Below are positions 6,376 to 14,012 of a stretch of 17,107 bases of DNA, one piece after another. A model generated the notes under the pieces. It ran no database searches. It saw nothing but the letters and a program-made list of their open reading frames with translations, and was not told where the DNA came from. The stretch covers positions 1 to 17,107 of the forward strand of contig JAEXPQ010000198.1 in the NCBI GenBank assembly GCA_023446735.1, in the 5' to 3' direction. The translations under genes and the position numbers were made by a program. Every line of letters starts with the position of its first letter. Positions within the stretch are counted from its first letter, which is position 1. Source of the DNA: Verrucomicrobiota bacterium. GTDB lineage: Bacteria; Verrucomicrobiota; Verrucomicrobiia; Opitutales; Opitutaceae.

Positions 6376-7342
6376 GACGGGGACGCGAGGAGGAAGGTTT
6401 GACGGAGGAAGGGGGGAGAAGCCGGGACTCGGCACTGTCGAACGCGACCGGCACGTCGCCGCCGAGCGAGAGATCGACCCGCTGGACGACGGCCTCGGGC
6501 TGAGTGCGCGCGTAGTCGGCGATGTAGTCAAGCCGCGCGAGCTGCTGGGTGAAATCGATCTTCCGGCTGAGCACGATCTCGGGGATGTGGCGGGTCTTCA
6601 CCACGATCTCGTCGTAGAGCGCGAGCCGCGCGAGGTTGACGACCTTCCACTCGGCGAAGAGCAGCGGCGCGGCGTTCTGCGCCGCCTGCAGCAGATCCGC
6701 GACATCCTCCATCCCCTCAAGCGGCAGGAAGCCGCCGAAACGGTTGTGCGTGAGGCGCACGCCGTCGAGGAACGGCAGCGCGTTCAGCCGGGCGGACTCG
6801 TAGCCCTGGCCGGCGTAGACCACCCCGTCGCGCGCGACCAGCAGGGTCCGGGTGCCACCGTCGGAGCCCACCTGCACGGCGAGGCGCGCCACCGGCAGGC
6901 GTTCGCGCAGGGCAACGGTCAGTGTGCCCGGAAAATCGCGACGCAGCTCGACCGCCCGCACCTGCGGGGTGGCGAGCAGCCGGGTCCGCAGCTGGAACAG
7001 GTCGATCTCCATCAGCGGCGTGCCCTTGCGCAGGGCGAGCACGCCCTCGACCCAGTCGCGGTCGAGCACGCCATCGGCGTCGTTGACGACGACGATCTCG
7101 CGCAACGGCGCCGCCTGCGCCGGGTCGCTCATCGCCCCGGTTTCGCCGGTGATCGTGGTGAGGACCTCGTAGCCGCCCCAGGCGCAGCCGACCATCATCG
7201 CCGCATAGAGCCCGGTCTGGAGCAGCGCCAACGCGAGGCGCTTGCGACCGTGGGACGACATCTTGCGCGGGTTGACCTTCTGGTCGACGTCGCGCCAGGA
7301 GCGCTCCTCCGGGGTGGTCTTTTCGGTCTTAGGCTTGGCCAT
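6365..7342 (-). CDS. ftsQ: Cell division protein FtsQ/DivIB
   Basis: A bitopic divisome protein (325 residues) that links cytoplasmic and periplasmic division proteins through FtsB and FtsL. The basic cytoplasmic tail (1-35) is followed by one membrane span (about 36-60). The POTRA domain (about 80-150) contains the family hallmark RRDFPGTLTVALRERLPVA (134-152). The beta domain continues to about 300, ending in a Ser/Pro/Arg tail. The ATG at 7342 overlaps the ddl 3' end by 14 bases, and its own end overlaps ftsA by 11. No Shine-Dalgarno is seen, so translation probably relies on coupling. FtsQ sequences diverge strongly, and the call rests on the POTRA hallmark plus position between ddl and ftsA. 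Confidence 0.92.
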   Translation of the reverse strand: MAKPKTEKTTPEERSWRDVDQKVNPRKMSSHGRKRLALALLQTGLYAAMMVGCAWGGYEVLTTITGETGAMSDPAQAAPLREIVVVNDADGVLDRDWVEGVLALRKGTPLMEIDLFQLRTRLLATPQVRAVELRRDFPGTLTVALRERLPVARLAVQVGSDGGTRTLLVARDGVVYAGQGYESARLNALPFLDGVRLTHNRFGGFLPLEGMEDVADLLQAAQNAAPLLFAEWKVVNLARLALYDEIVVKTRHIPEIVLSRKIDFTQQLARLDYIADYARTQPEAVVQRVDLSLGGDVPVAFDSAESRLLPPSSVKPSSSRPRRDL

Positions 7343-8273
7343 GGAGAGTACGGGCTTGCTGTTGCTGGAAACGGAGCAGGGCCGGGGCGATCATCTCGCC
7401 GACGAGGGCCTGGTAGCCGAGGCCGACGCACTTCGCGCTGAGCGGAAGCAGGCTCGTGTCGGTCATGCCCGGCAGCGTATTGATTTCGAGAAAAAAGGGT
7501 TCCCCTTCTGCGGTCAGGATGAAATCGGCCCGGGCGAAATCGCGGCACCCGCACGCGGCGAAGACCGACTCCGCGAACCGCTGCACGGCGCTCGCCGCGC
7601 CGGGGGCGATGCGGGCGGGCGCGAAGTATTCGGTGTTCCCCTTCGTATACTTGTTCGTGTAGTCGTACACGCCGGTCTTCGGCGCCACCTCGACCACGCC
7701 CAGCGCGCGCCCGGCGAGCAGCCCGACGGTCAGCTCGGTGCCCCGGATTCGGCGCTCCGCCAACCACTCGCCCGGCGCCAGCGAACGGAGCGCCGCGGCG
7801 ACCTCGTCGGCCCCCGCGCACAGCTTCAGCCCCACGCTGCTGCCCTCGTTGTTGGGTTTGATGACGATGTCCGGGCCGAGCCGGGCCACCAACTCGGCGG
7901 CGAGCGGCGCGGCTTCTGCCGGGAACTCCACCCCGTCGATCACCGGCACGCCGACCTTCGCCGCGCGCGCCTTCGTGGCGGACTTGTCCATCGTGCACGC
8001 GCTGGAGACCGCGTCGCAGCCCGCGTAGGCGAAGCCCGCCTGCTCGAGCAGCCGCTGCATGCCGCCGTCCTCGCCGAAAGTCCCGTGCAGGGTCGAGAGC
8101 ACCACATGCACCTTCGGATCGAGCCCCGGGGGGATCGCGGCGGCGTCGACCGGGCACAGCACGGTCGGCAACAGGCCCGCGGCCGCGGCGGCCACGTTGG
8201 CTCCGGAACGCAGCGACACCTCGCGCTCGCGCGAGGTCCCGCCGGCAAAGACTGCAACAACTGGTGATTTCAC
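7329..8273 (-). CDS. ddl: D-alanine--D-alanine ligase
   Basis: An ATP-grasp enzyme that makes D-Ala-D-Ala for MurF to add to the muropeptide; 314 residues. The N-terminal site is GGTSREREVSLRSG (11-24), followed by LHGTFGEDG (62-70). The ATP-binding block is KPNNEGSSVGLK (139-150). The loop VYDYTNKY (202-209) keeps the tyrosines typical of D-Ala-D-Ala rather than D-Ala-D-Lac ligases, and the metal-binding end is FLEINTLPGMTDTSLLP (261-277). I chose GTG 8273 over the in-frame ATG at 8288 because GGAAGGA sits 6 bases before the GTG, while the ATG has nothing. The GTG overlaps the murB stop as GTGA (8270-8273). It is a separate protein, unlike the MurC-Ddl fusion of Chlamydia. Confidence 0.95.
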   Translation of the reverse strand: MKSPVVAVFAGGTSREREVSLRSGANVAAAAAGLLPTVLCPVDAAAIPPGLDPKVHVVLSTLHGTFGEDGGMQRLLEQAGFAYAGCDAVSSACTMDKSATKARAAKVGVPVIDGVEFPAEAAPLAAELVARLGPDIVIKPNNEGSSVGLKLCAGADEVAAALRSLAPGEWLAERRIRGTELTVGLLAGRALGVVEVAPKTGVYDYTNKYTKGNTEYFAPARIAPGAASAVQRFAESVFAACGCRDFARADFILTAEGEPFFLEINTLPGMTDTSLLPLSAKCVGLGYQALVGEMIAPALLRFQQQQARTLHGQA

Positions 8274-10609
8274 AAGACGTCCTTCCATTCGCGGCCGTAG
8301 AGCAGCACCTCGGGCTCGAGCTCGATGCCGTGCGCCGCCTTCACGCGCTCGCGCACGCGGCGCATGAGGGCGATGATGTCGGCGGCGGTGGCCTGACCGC
8401 GGTTGATGATGAAATTTGCGTGCACCGGGGAAACCTCGGCGTCCCCCACCCGCTCGCCCTTCAGCCCGAGCGCGTCGATCAGGCGACCGGCGGAGTCGTT
8501 GGGCGGGTTCTTGAACATGCAACCCGCGCTCGGGTCGCGCGGCTGGGTCGCCTGGCGCCGCGCCTGGAACGATGCGATCTGCGCCTGGATCTCGGCGGTG
8601 GGCACGCCGGCGGACACCGGGCGCAGCAGCGCGCCGAGCGCCACGGCCTCGGCCAGCTCCCGACAGTCCCGATACGCGACATGCAACTCGTGCCGGCGGT
8701 AGGTGCGCACGGTGCCGTCGCGCAGCGCGAGGCGCACGGCCTCGACCAGGTCGAACATCCAACCGCCCATCGCACCGGCGTTCATGCGCAGGGCCCCGCC
8801 GAGCGTGCCGGGGATGCCCTCGAGAAACTCGAAACCGCGCAGCCCGCGCGCGGCCGCGAGGCCGCACAGCTCCTTGAGCCGTAGTCCCGCGCCGGCCTCG
8901 ACCCGCCCGTCGGACCGGATGTCGAAACGCTGCCACTCCCGCCCGGCCAGCCGGAGCACAAGCGCGTTTACGCCCTCGTCGGGGACCAGCAGGTTGGAGC
9001 CGCGCCCGAGCAGCAGGAGCGGCAGGCTCAGGCGATGGGTCTCGCGCAGCAGGACGGCGAGATCGGCCTCGTCGGCCGGCTCGGCGTAGAAACGGGCCGG
9101 ACCGCCGACCCGCATCGTCGTCTTCGCGGCGAGCGATTCGTTCTCGAGCAGTTTCGTCCGCGGGGAGAGCCCGGCGCGCAGCGCCCCAGCGCATTCGCTC
9201 CAACGCGACGCCTGCGCCGCCTCCCCTTGGAGATCGCGCACGAACTCCGCGGCGCAACCGTCGATGTCGCCCGCGCCCACGAACAGCACGAGGTCGCCGT
9301 CGCGCACGCGTTCGCGCAGCAGGCGGAGGAAGCCGGCCCGGTCGCCGGGCAGGTAATGGACGCGGGTGCCGGGGCCGCCGCGGGCGATCTCCGCGTAGAT
9401 GTCGGCGGTGGTGCCGCCGGCGATCGGTTGCTCGCTCGCCGCGTAGACATCGAGGAGGAACAGTTCGTCGGCGCCGAGCAACGCCCGGGCGAAGTCGGCC
9501 TTGAAGCGCGCGGTGCGGCTGAACCGGTGCGGCTGGAACGCGACCAGGAGGCGCTTGTGCGGCAGGCGCCGCATGCCGCCGATCAGCGCGGCGATCTCCG
9601 TCGGGTGATGGGCGTAGTCCTCGATGACCTGGAGCTTCTCGGTCTCGAGCAACACGACCTGGCGGCGTTTGACTCCGGGATAGTCGGTCAGCAGATCGGG
9701 CGTCACGGGCACGCCCAGTTGCACGCACACCGCGAGGGCGGCGGCGGCGTTGAGGGCGTTGAAATCGCCCCCCGCCCGCACCCGGGCGCGCGGGGCGCCG
9801 AACGCCGGCGCGAGGTCGAGCACCTGGCGACCGTCCATGAAACCGGCGATACGCACCGCGAACTCGCCCTCGAAGCCGAACCGATGGATCCGCGCGGTGT
9901 AGCCGCGGCCGGCGAGCCGCGCCGAGAGCGCGCAGGCCGGGTTGAGGTAGATCGCGGCCCGCGTGCGGGCGAAGAGGGCGGCGAACGTCGCCTCGAGGTC
10001 GCCGATCTGGCGATAGTAGTCGGGATGATCCCAATCGAGGTTCGTCGCGATCGTGATCTCCGGCGAGAAGCGGTCGATCGTGCCGTCGCTCTCGTCGATC
10101 TCGGCCACGACCCAACCGTTCTCGTCGGCCGCGGCGGGCGGCACGGTGTCGTCCTGAAAGAGTCCGCCGAGCAGCCACCCGGCGCCGAAACCCGCCCGGC
10201 GCAACGCCGTGATCAGGAGCCCAGTGGTCGTCGTCTTGCCGTGCGCCCCGACAATCGCGACCAGTTTCCGGTCGCGGAGCAGTTCGGCCAGCAGCTCGCC
10301 GCGCCGCACCTGGGGCAGTCCGCGCGCGGCCGCCGCCACGCGCGCCGGATGCCGGGCGGCGATCGCGGAGGAATAGACGAGGAGGTCGGTGCCGGCCGGC
10401 ACGGCGCCCGGAACCCCGAGCGCGACACCGGCCTGCTCCAGCCAACGCTGCGCCGCGGCGGTAAGCCCGTCGTCCTCGCCGGAGACCGACCACCCGCGCT
10501 GGGCCAGCAGCATCGCGAGGGGCGTCATCCCGGCGCCGCCCACCCCGACGAGGTGGCAGTGGCGGACCGGGCGTCCGAAGAGCGGAGCGAGCTGGAGCGG
10601 TGTGATCAT
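8270..10609 (-). CDS. murC-murB: MurC-MurB fusion: UDP-MurNAc--L-alanine ligase joined to UDP-MurNAc dehydrogenase
   Basis: One open frame of 779 residues without a stop or restart between domains. MurC occupies about 1-460: HLVGVGGAGM (19-28), P-loop GAHGKTTTT (121-129), EDYAHHPTEI (330-339) and FQPHRFSRT (358-366). MurB occupies about 470-779: KTTMRVGGPARFYAEP (496-511, FAD domain), LLGRGSNLLV (533-542), FLEGIPGTLGGALRMNAGA (595-613), GCMFKNP (696-702) and EPEVLLYG (765-772). MurB reduces UDP-GlcNAc-enolpyruvate to UDP-MurNAc, and MurC adds L-Ala to that product, so consecutive steps are joined, in reverse order along the chain. Cys697 (codon 8519-8521) stands where MurB usually has the proton-donating Ser of GS-x-FKNP. 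The ATG overlaps the murG stop as ATGA (10606-10609), and the end overlaps ddl by 4. Confidence 0.93.
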   Translation of the reverse strand: MITPLQLAPLFGRPVRHCHLVGVGGAGMTPLAMLLAQRGWSVSGEDDGLTAAAQRWLEQAGVALGVPGAVPAGTDLLVYSSAIAARHPARVAAAARGLPQVRRGELLAELLRDRKLVAIVGAHGKTTTTGLLITALRRAGFGAGWLLGGLFQDDTVPPAAADENGWVVAEIDESDGTIDRFSPEITIATNLDWDHPDYYRQIGDLEATFAALFARTRAAIYLNPACALSARLAGRGYTARIHRFGFEGEFAVRIAGFMDGRQVLDLAPAFGAPRARVRAGGDFNALNAAAALAVCVQLGVPVTPDLLTDYPGVKRRQVVLLETEKLQVIEDYAHHPTEIAALIGGMRRLPHKRLLVAFQPHRFSRTARFKADFARALLGADELFLLDVYAASEQPIAGGTTADIYAEIARGGPGTRVHYLPGDRAGFLRLLRERVRDGDLVLFVGAGDIDGCAAEFVRDLQGEAAQASRWSECAGALRAGLSPRTKLLENESLAAKTTMRVGGPARFYAEPADEADLAVLLRETHRLSLPLLLLGRGSNLLVPDEGVNALVLRLAGREWQRFDIRSDGRVEAGAGLRLKELCGLAAARGLRGFEFLEGIPGTLGGALRMNAGAMGGWMFDLVEAVRLALRDGTVRTYRRHELHVAYRDCRELAEAVALGALLRPVSAGVPTAEIQAQIASFQARRQATQPRDPSAGCMFKNPPNDSAGRLIDALGLKGERVGDAEVSPVHANFIINRGQATAADIIALMRRVRERVKAAHGIELEPEVLLYGREWKDVL
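8280..8286 (-). promoter_or_regulatory. Shine-Dalgarno GGAAGGA that fixes the ddl GTG start
   Basis: Minus strand GGAAGGA lies 6 bases before GTG 8273, inside the last murB codons. Strong ribosome sites are rare in this cluster, so it decides the start against the in-frame ATG at 8288. Confidence 0.7.
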
Positions 10610-11736
10610 TGTTTCGTGACAGCGGACAGGGGCGCGGGCGCCGGCGCCTCGCCGGCGAGAACGAGCAGGTCGTCGACCATCGCGTCGAGCGAGTTCTCGC
10701 GGTCGATACGGCGGAGGTTGTCGCGGAACTTCTCGAGCAGCCGGTCGTTGCAGGCCAGCTCGAGGACCTCCTTGGTCAGGCCGGACAGGAAGCGCTGGTC
10801 GACGACCATGCCGCCGCCCTGCTGCTCGAAGAAGCGGGCGTTCGCAGCCTGGTGGTCGTCGGCGGCGTGCGGGAACGGCACGAGCACGGCGGGGGTGCCG
10901 ACCCGGGCAAGCTCGGCAAGCGTGCCCGCGCCGGCGCGCGAGACGACGAGGTCGGCGCAGGAGAGCAGCTCGGCCATGCGGTCGCAGAACGGCAGGAAGT
11001 AGGAATGGACCGGCGTGCCCTCGCGGGTGCGCAGCACGCGCTCCTCGCGCCCGGTGCGCTTGCCCGGGCCGGACACGCAGAACACCTGCACGCCCTCGAG
11101 TGCGAGCAGCTCGAGGTTGCGCTCCGCCCACTCGTTGAGCGAGTTCGCGCCCTGGCTGCCGCCGAGCACGGCGACCAGCCGGCGGGCGGGAACGACACCG
11201 AGCGCCTCGAGCGCGGCCCCCCGGGCGAGGCGCTGGAACTCGCGCCGCACCGGCAGGCCCTGCGCCCGCACCGTGCCGCCGCGCGCCCGGCGCAGGTGCA
11301 CGCCCGGCGGAAGATAGACCCGTTTTGCGAGCCGGCTGAGCAGCCGCACGGCGCGGCCCGGCACGCGGTTGGCCTCGTGGAGCGCGACGGGGATCCGGCG
11401 CATCCGGGCGGCCAACACGATGCTGGCCGTCGTGAAACCGCCGAACCCGACGACCACGGCCGGCCGGACCTGCTGGAGGTGACCGAGGCCGAAAGCGAAG
11501 CCGGCGCTCTGCCGCCAGACGAAACGCGCGAGCGCCAGCGGGTTGGCCGAGAGCGGCGCGGCGGGGATGCGCGCCAACCGCAGCCAGGGGTATTTCTCGA
11601 CGAGCTTCGCATCGACCTGCTTGTGGGAGATGAGCAGGTGCGGCTCGTGCCCGCGGGCGACGAGCGCCTCGGCGAGGGCGATGCCCGGGGCGAGGTGTCC
11701 GCCCGTGCCGCCGCAGGCGATGAGGATCCGGCTCAC
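10606..11736 (-). CDS. murG: MurG, UDP-GlcNAc transferase forming lipid II
   Basis: A membrane-associated GT-B glycosyltransferase (376 residues) that adds GlcNAc to lipid I to give lipid II. Motifs in order: ACGGTGGHLAPG (7-18, lipid/diphosphate loop), GFGGFTTASIVLAA (97-110), ALHEANRVPGRA (118-129), LGGSQGANSLN (191-201) and SRAGAGTLAELARVGTPAV (266-284), followed by PFPHAADDHQAANA (287-300) which contacts UDP-GlcNAc. The GTG at 11736 is preceded by a full GGAGG 7 bases earlier and overlaps the ftsW stop as GTGA (11733-11736). An acidic and Pro/Ala-rich tail follows the fold. All landmarks are present, so it should be functional. Confidence 0.96.
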   Translation of the reverse strand: MSRILIACGGTGGHLAPGIALAEALVARGHEPHLLISHKQVDAKLVEKYPWLRLARIPAAPLSANPLALARFVWRQSAGFAFGLGHLQQVRPAVVVGFGGFTTASIVLAARMRRIPVALHEANRVPGRAVRLLSRLAKRVYLPPGVHLRRARGGTVRAQGLPVRREFQRLARGAALEALGVVPARRLVAVLGGSQGANSLNEWAERNLELLALEGVQVFCVSGPGKRTGREERVLRTREGTPVHSYFLPFCDRMAELLSCADLVVSRAGAGTLAELARVGTPAVLVPFPHAADDHQAANARFFEQQGGGMVVDQRFLSGLTKEVLELACNDRLLEKFRDNLRRIDRENSLDAMVDDLLVLAGEAPAPAPLSAVTKQ

Positions 11737-12902
11737 GCGCTTACCTCCATGAGCGCGCGGCTCGGCGCCAGATTCGGCCGGCTCCACGCGCGCCGGGTGT
11801 TGAACAGGAGCCCGATGATGATCCCCATCAGGAGGAGATTGGAGCCGCCGTAGGAGATGAACGGCATCGACATGCCCTTCGTCGGCAGCGAGCCGGTCAC
11901 GACGCCGAGGTTGATGATCGACTGAAGCGCGAGCAACAGCAGCGAACCCGCCACCAGGAGGTAGCCGAAGAGGTTCGGCGCCTTGCGCAGGTGCGCGAGC
12001 CCGGCCCAGAAAAGGACGGCGAACGTCACGACCGTGCCGAGCGTGAACCACAATCCCAGCTCCTCGCCGACGATCGCGAAGATGAAGTCGGTGTGCGCCT
12101 CGGGCAGGAACGCCATCTGCTGGCGGCCGTTGCCCAGGCCCGCGCCGTCGACCCCGCCGGCGGCGAAGGCGAGGATCGACTGGGAAAGTTGATACGCGCT
12201 GTCCGAGCGGTTGCCCTCGACGTCGAGGAACGCGGTGATGCGCCGGAAGCGCACCGGGTCCTGCCAGACGGCGAGCGCGAAACCGCAGATTCCGAGGAGG
12301 ACCGTCGGCACCATGTAGCGCAGGCGCGCACCGGCGAGGAAGAGCATGATGAAGCCGACCACGCCCGTCAGGGCCGTGGTGCCGAAATCCGGTTCGGCGA
12401 TGATCAACGCGGCGAAGGCCCCGATCCCGCAGCACGGGACGAGGAAGCCGCGCTTGAACGTCGCCATGTGGCGCTGGTTGATGCCGCAGTAGTGGGCGAG
12501 CGCGAACACGAGCGCGAGCTTCGCGAACTCCGAGGGCTGCACCTTCAGGAAACCGAAGTTCACCCACCGGCGCGCCCCGTTGACGGTCTGGCCGATGCCG
12601 GGGACGAGCACGGCGAGCAAGGCGACGAGCGCGACGCCGGCGATGATCCACGAGAACCGCCGCGTCCCCTCCAGGTCGATCCGGCTCACGACCCAGCCCA
12701 ACCCCACCGCCAAGGCGAGCCAGATCATCTGCCGCTTCAGGAAGAAGTAGGGGTCCACCCGCAGCGACGCCGTGCTGCTGAACAGGATGGTCAGTCCGAG
12801 CAACGAGAGCGCGACGGCGCAAACGAGCACAACCCACACCGGGTTGAACTGGAGGGAAGCACGCGGGGCGGGAGGCTCGGACACGACGGCAACGGAGTTC
12901 AC
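11733..12902 (-). CDS. ftsW: FtsW, SEDS-family septal glycan polymerase
   Basis: A polytopic membrane protein (389 residues, about ten hydrophobic spans) that polymerises lipid II into septal glycan with its partner PBP. SEDS landmarks: NGARRWVNFG (108-117), QPSEFAKLAL (122-131), EPDFGTTALT (170-179), AFLPEAHTDFIFAIVGEELG (264-283) with the essential Asp272, and the C-terminal block PTKGMSMPFISYGGSN (340-355). The start is GTG 12902; no Shine-Dalgarno or better ATG is seen, and about 20 polar residues precede the first span, as in other FtsW. It could be called RodA, but position beside murG in a dcw cluster supports FtsW. It lies 21 bases after the LysM gene and overlaps murG by 4. Confidence 0.95.
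   Translation of the reverse strand: MNSVAVVSEPPAPRASLQFNPVWVVLVCAVALSLLGLTILFSSTASLRVDPYFFLKRQMIWLALAVGLGWVVSRIDLEGTRRFSWIIAGVALVALLAVLVPGIGQTVNGARRWVNFGFLKVQPSEFAKLALVFALAHYCGINQRHMATFKRGFLVPCCGIGAFAALIIAEPDFGTTALTGVVGFIMLFLAGARLRYMVPTVLLGICGFALAVWQDPVRFRRITAFLDVEGNRSDSAYQLSQSILAFAAGGVDGAGLGNGRQQMAFLPEAHTDFIFAIVGEELGLWFTLGTVVTFAVLFWAGLAHLRKAPNLFGYLLVAGSLLLLALQSIINLGVVTGSLPTKGMSMPFISYGGSNLLLMGIIIGLLFNTRRAWSRPNLAPSRALMEVSA
11744..11748 (-). promoter_or_regulatory. Shine-Dalgarno GGAGG for murG
   Basis: On the minus strand, ATGGAGGTAAGCGC precedes the murG GTG at 11736. The GGAGG core lies 7 bases before it, within the last ftsW codons. It is the strongest ribosome site in the cluster and fixes the murG start. 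Confidence 0.75.
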
Positions 12903-12923
12903 GGGTGGCAGGACGCAGAGCGA

Positions 12924-13985
12924 TCAGTCGATCTGGGGCGCGGGCACGGCCGGCGGCGGCTCGTCGACCCGGATGACGGGGGCATCCTCCTCGGGCGCGG
13001 CGACCGGCGCGACGGCCTCGACCGGCGGCGCCGGCGGGGCGGAGAGATCGGGCACGAGCGAGGGCGGCGGCACCGCGGCGCGAGCGGCGCCGGACCCCGG
13101 GAGCACGCGCACCTGGCCGATGCGGATACGGCGCGGGTCGGTAATCTGGTTGGCGCGGACGAGCTCTCCCACGCTGATCTGGTACAGCCGGGCGATGGAT
13201 TCAGCGCTCTCGCCGGCGGCGACGGTGTGGACGCCGGAACCAGCGGCGGCCGGGGCGACGGAGCCCGAGCCGACCGGGGCGGCGGCGGGGGGCGGAGGCA
13301 GAACCGGCGCGGGGGCCGCGGCCGCATTGCCCGGGAGTTGGATCACCTGGCCGATCCGCAGATGGTCGCCGGAGATGCCGTTCAGCGAACGCAGGACGGC
13401 GGACGTCGTGCGATGGCGCGAGGCGATCTTCGAGAGCGTGTCGCCGGACTTCACGGTGTAGGTGGAGCCGCCGGCCGCGGGTGCGGCGGCGGAAACCTTC
13501 GCAGCGACGGTGGAGGAGTCGGCCGCCGCCGCCTTCCCGCCCTTGCCCGGAATCGCAAGCTTCTGGCCCGGGCGGAGCGAGGCGCCGGACGAGAGGTTGT
13601 TCGCGGCGGTGAGTTCGGGGACGGTCAGGCCATGCTTGCGGGCGATGGTGTAGAAGCTGTCGCCCTTCTGGACCGTGTAGGTTTTCGCCGGAGTCGCTTC
13701 GGCGGGCGGGGGCTCCGCCCCGGGGCGGGTGGGGGCGAAACGTTCGCCCGCGGGGGCGCCCGCCTGGGCGAACGGAAGATGGAGGGCGATCGGGGCGAGC
13801 TCAGGGGCGTCGGGACGGAGTTCGCCGGCCGTCGCGGGCTCGCCGAGCGAGGGGGCGGCCGGAGCGGAGGCGGTGGCGGTCGGCGCGGGCTTGGCCGCGG
13901 TGGAGCGACAGCCGGGTTGCGCGATGACCAGGTAGGCGACGACGTGGATGCCCACGACGACACCGAGGACTTTGAGGATATTCAT
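12924..13985 (-). CDS. LysM-repeat envelope protein encoded inside the dcw cluster
   Basis: A 353-residue protein with three LysM peptidoglycan-binding repeats: YTVQKGDSFYTIARKHGL at 103-120 (repeat to about 146), YTVKSGDTLSKIASRH at 176-191 (to about 218) and HTVAAGESAESIARLY at 253-268 (to about 296). The N-terminus is one hydrophobic span (about 5-22) followed by QPGC (23-26), only a weak lipobox, so it may be either lipidated or membrane-anchored. Linkers are rich in Ala and Pro, and a Pro/Ala/acidic tail (300-353) follows. No catalytic domain is present. LysM domains bind GlcNAc-containing glycan, so a role in tethering or regulating septal wall synthesis is inferred from its place between murD (27 bases) and ftsW (21 bases). 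It is not part of the classic E. coli cluster. Confidence 0.9.
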   Translation of the reverse strand: MNILKVLGVVVGIHVVAYLVIAQPGCRSTAAKPAPTATASAPAAPSLGEPATAGELRPDAPELAPIALHLPFAQAGAPAGERFAPTRPGAEPPPAEATPAKTYTVQKGDSFYTIARKHGLTVPELTAANNLSSGASLRPGQKLAIPGKGGKAAAADSSTVAAKVSAAAPAAGGSTYTVKSGDTLSKIASRHRTTSAVLRSLNGISGDHLRIGQVIQLPGNAAAAPAPVLPPPPAAAPVGSGSVAPAAAGSGVHTVAAGESAESIARLYQISVGELVRANQITDPRRIRIGQVRVLPGSGAARAAVPPPSLVPDLSAPPAPPVEAVAPVAAPEEDAPVIRVDEPPPAVPAPQID

Positions 13986-14012
13986 GGCGGAAGCGTTCGT
14001 GAAGGGAAGGGT

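Noticed and set aside
3796..6402. An 868-codon open frame on the plus strand opposite ftsZ and ftsA
   Set aside because: It is exactly antisense to two certain genes, its protein is rich in A, G, E, D and V with no domain, and long antisense frames are expected from GC-rich third positions.
7329..8273. Ddl as a D-Ala-D-lactate (vancomycin-resistance) ligase
   Set aside because: The YDYTNKY loop keeps the tyrosines of normal D-Ala-D-Ala ligases, and no vanH- or vanX-like neighbours exist.
8274..10493. A 1054-codon minus-strand frame ending in Ddl, which looks like a giant fusion
   Set aside because: Only the last 314 residues are Ddl. The upstream part is Arg/Ala/Gly-rich shadow of murC-murB in another frame, and a good ribosome site marks the real Ddl start at 8273.
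9035..11002. A 655-codon plus-strand open frame opposite murG and murC-murB
   Set aside because: Same cause: the sense strand shows complete MurG and MurC motifs and the antisense protein is low-complexity.
10610..11131. A 174-residue N-terminal extension of MurC-MurB
   Set aside because: It is an out-of-frame copy of murG, and the ATG at 10609 overlaps the murG stop as ATGA, the expected junction.
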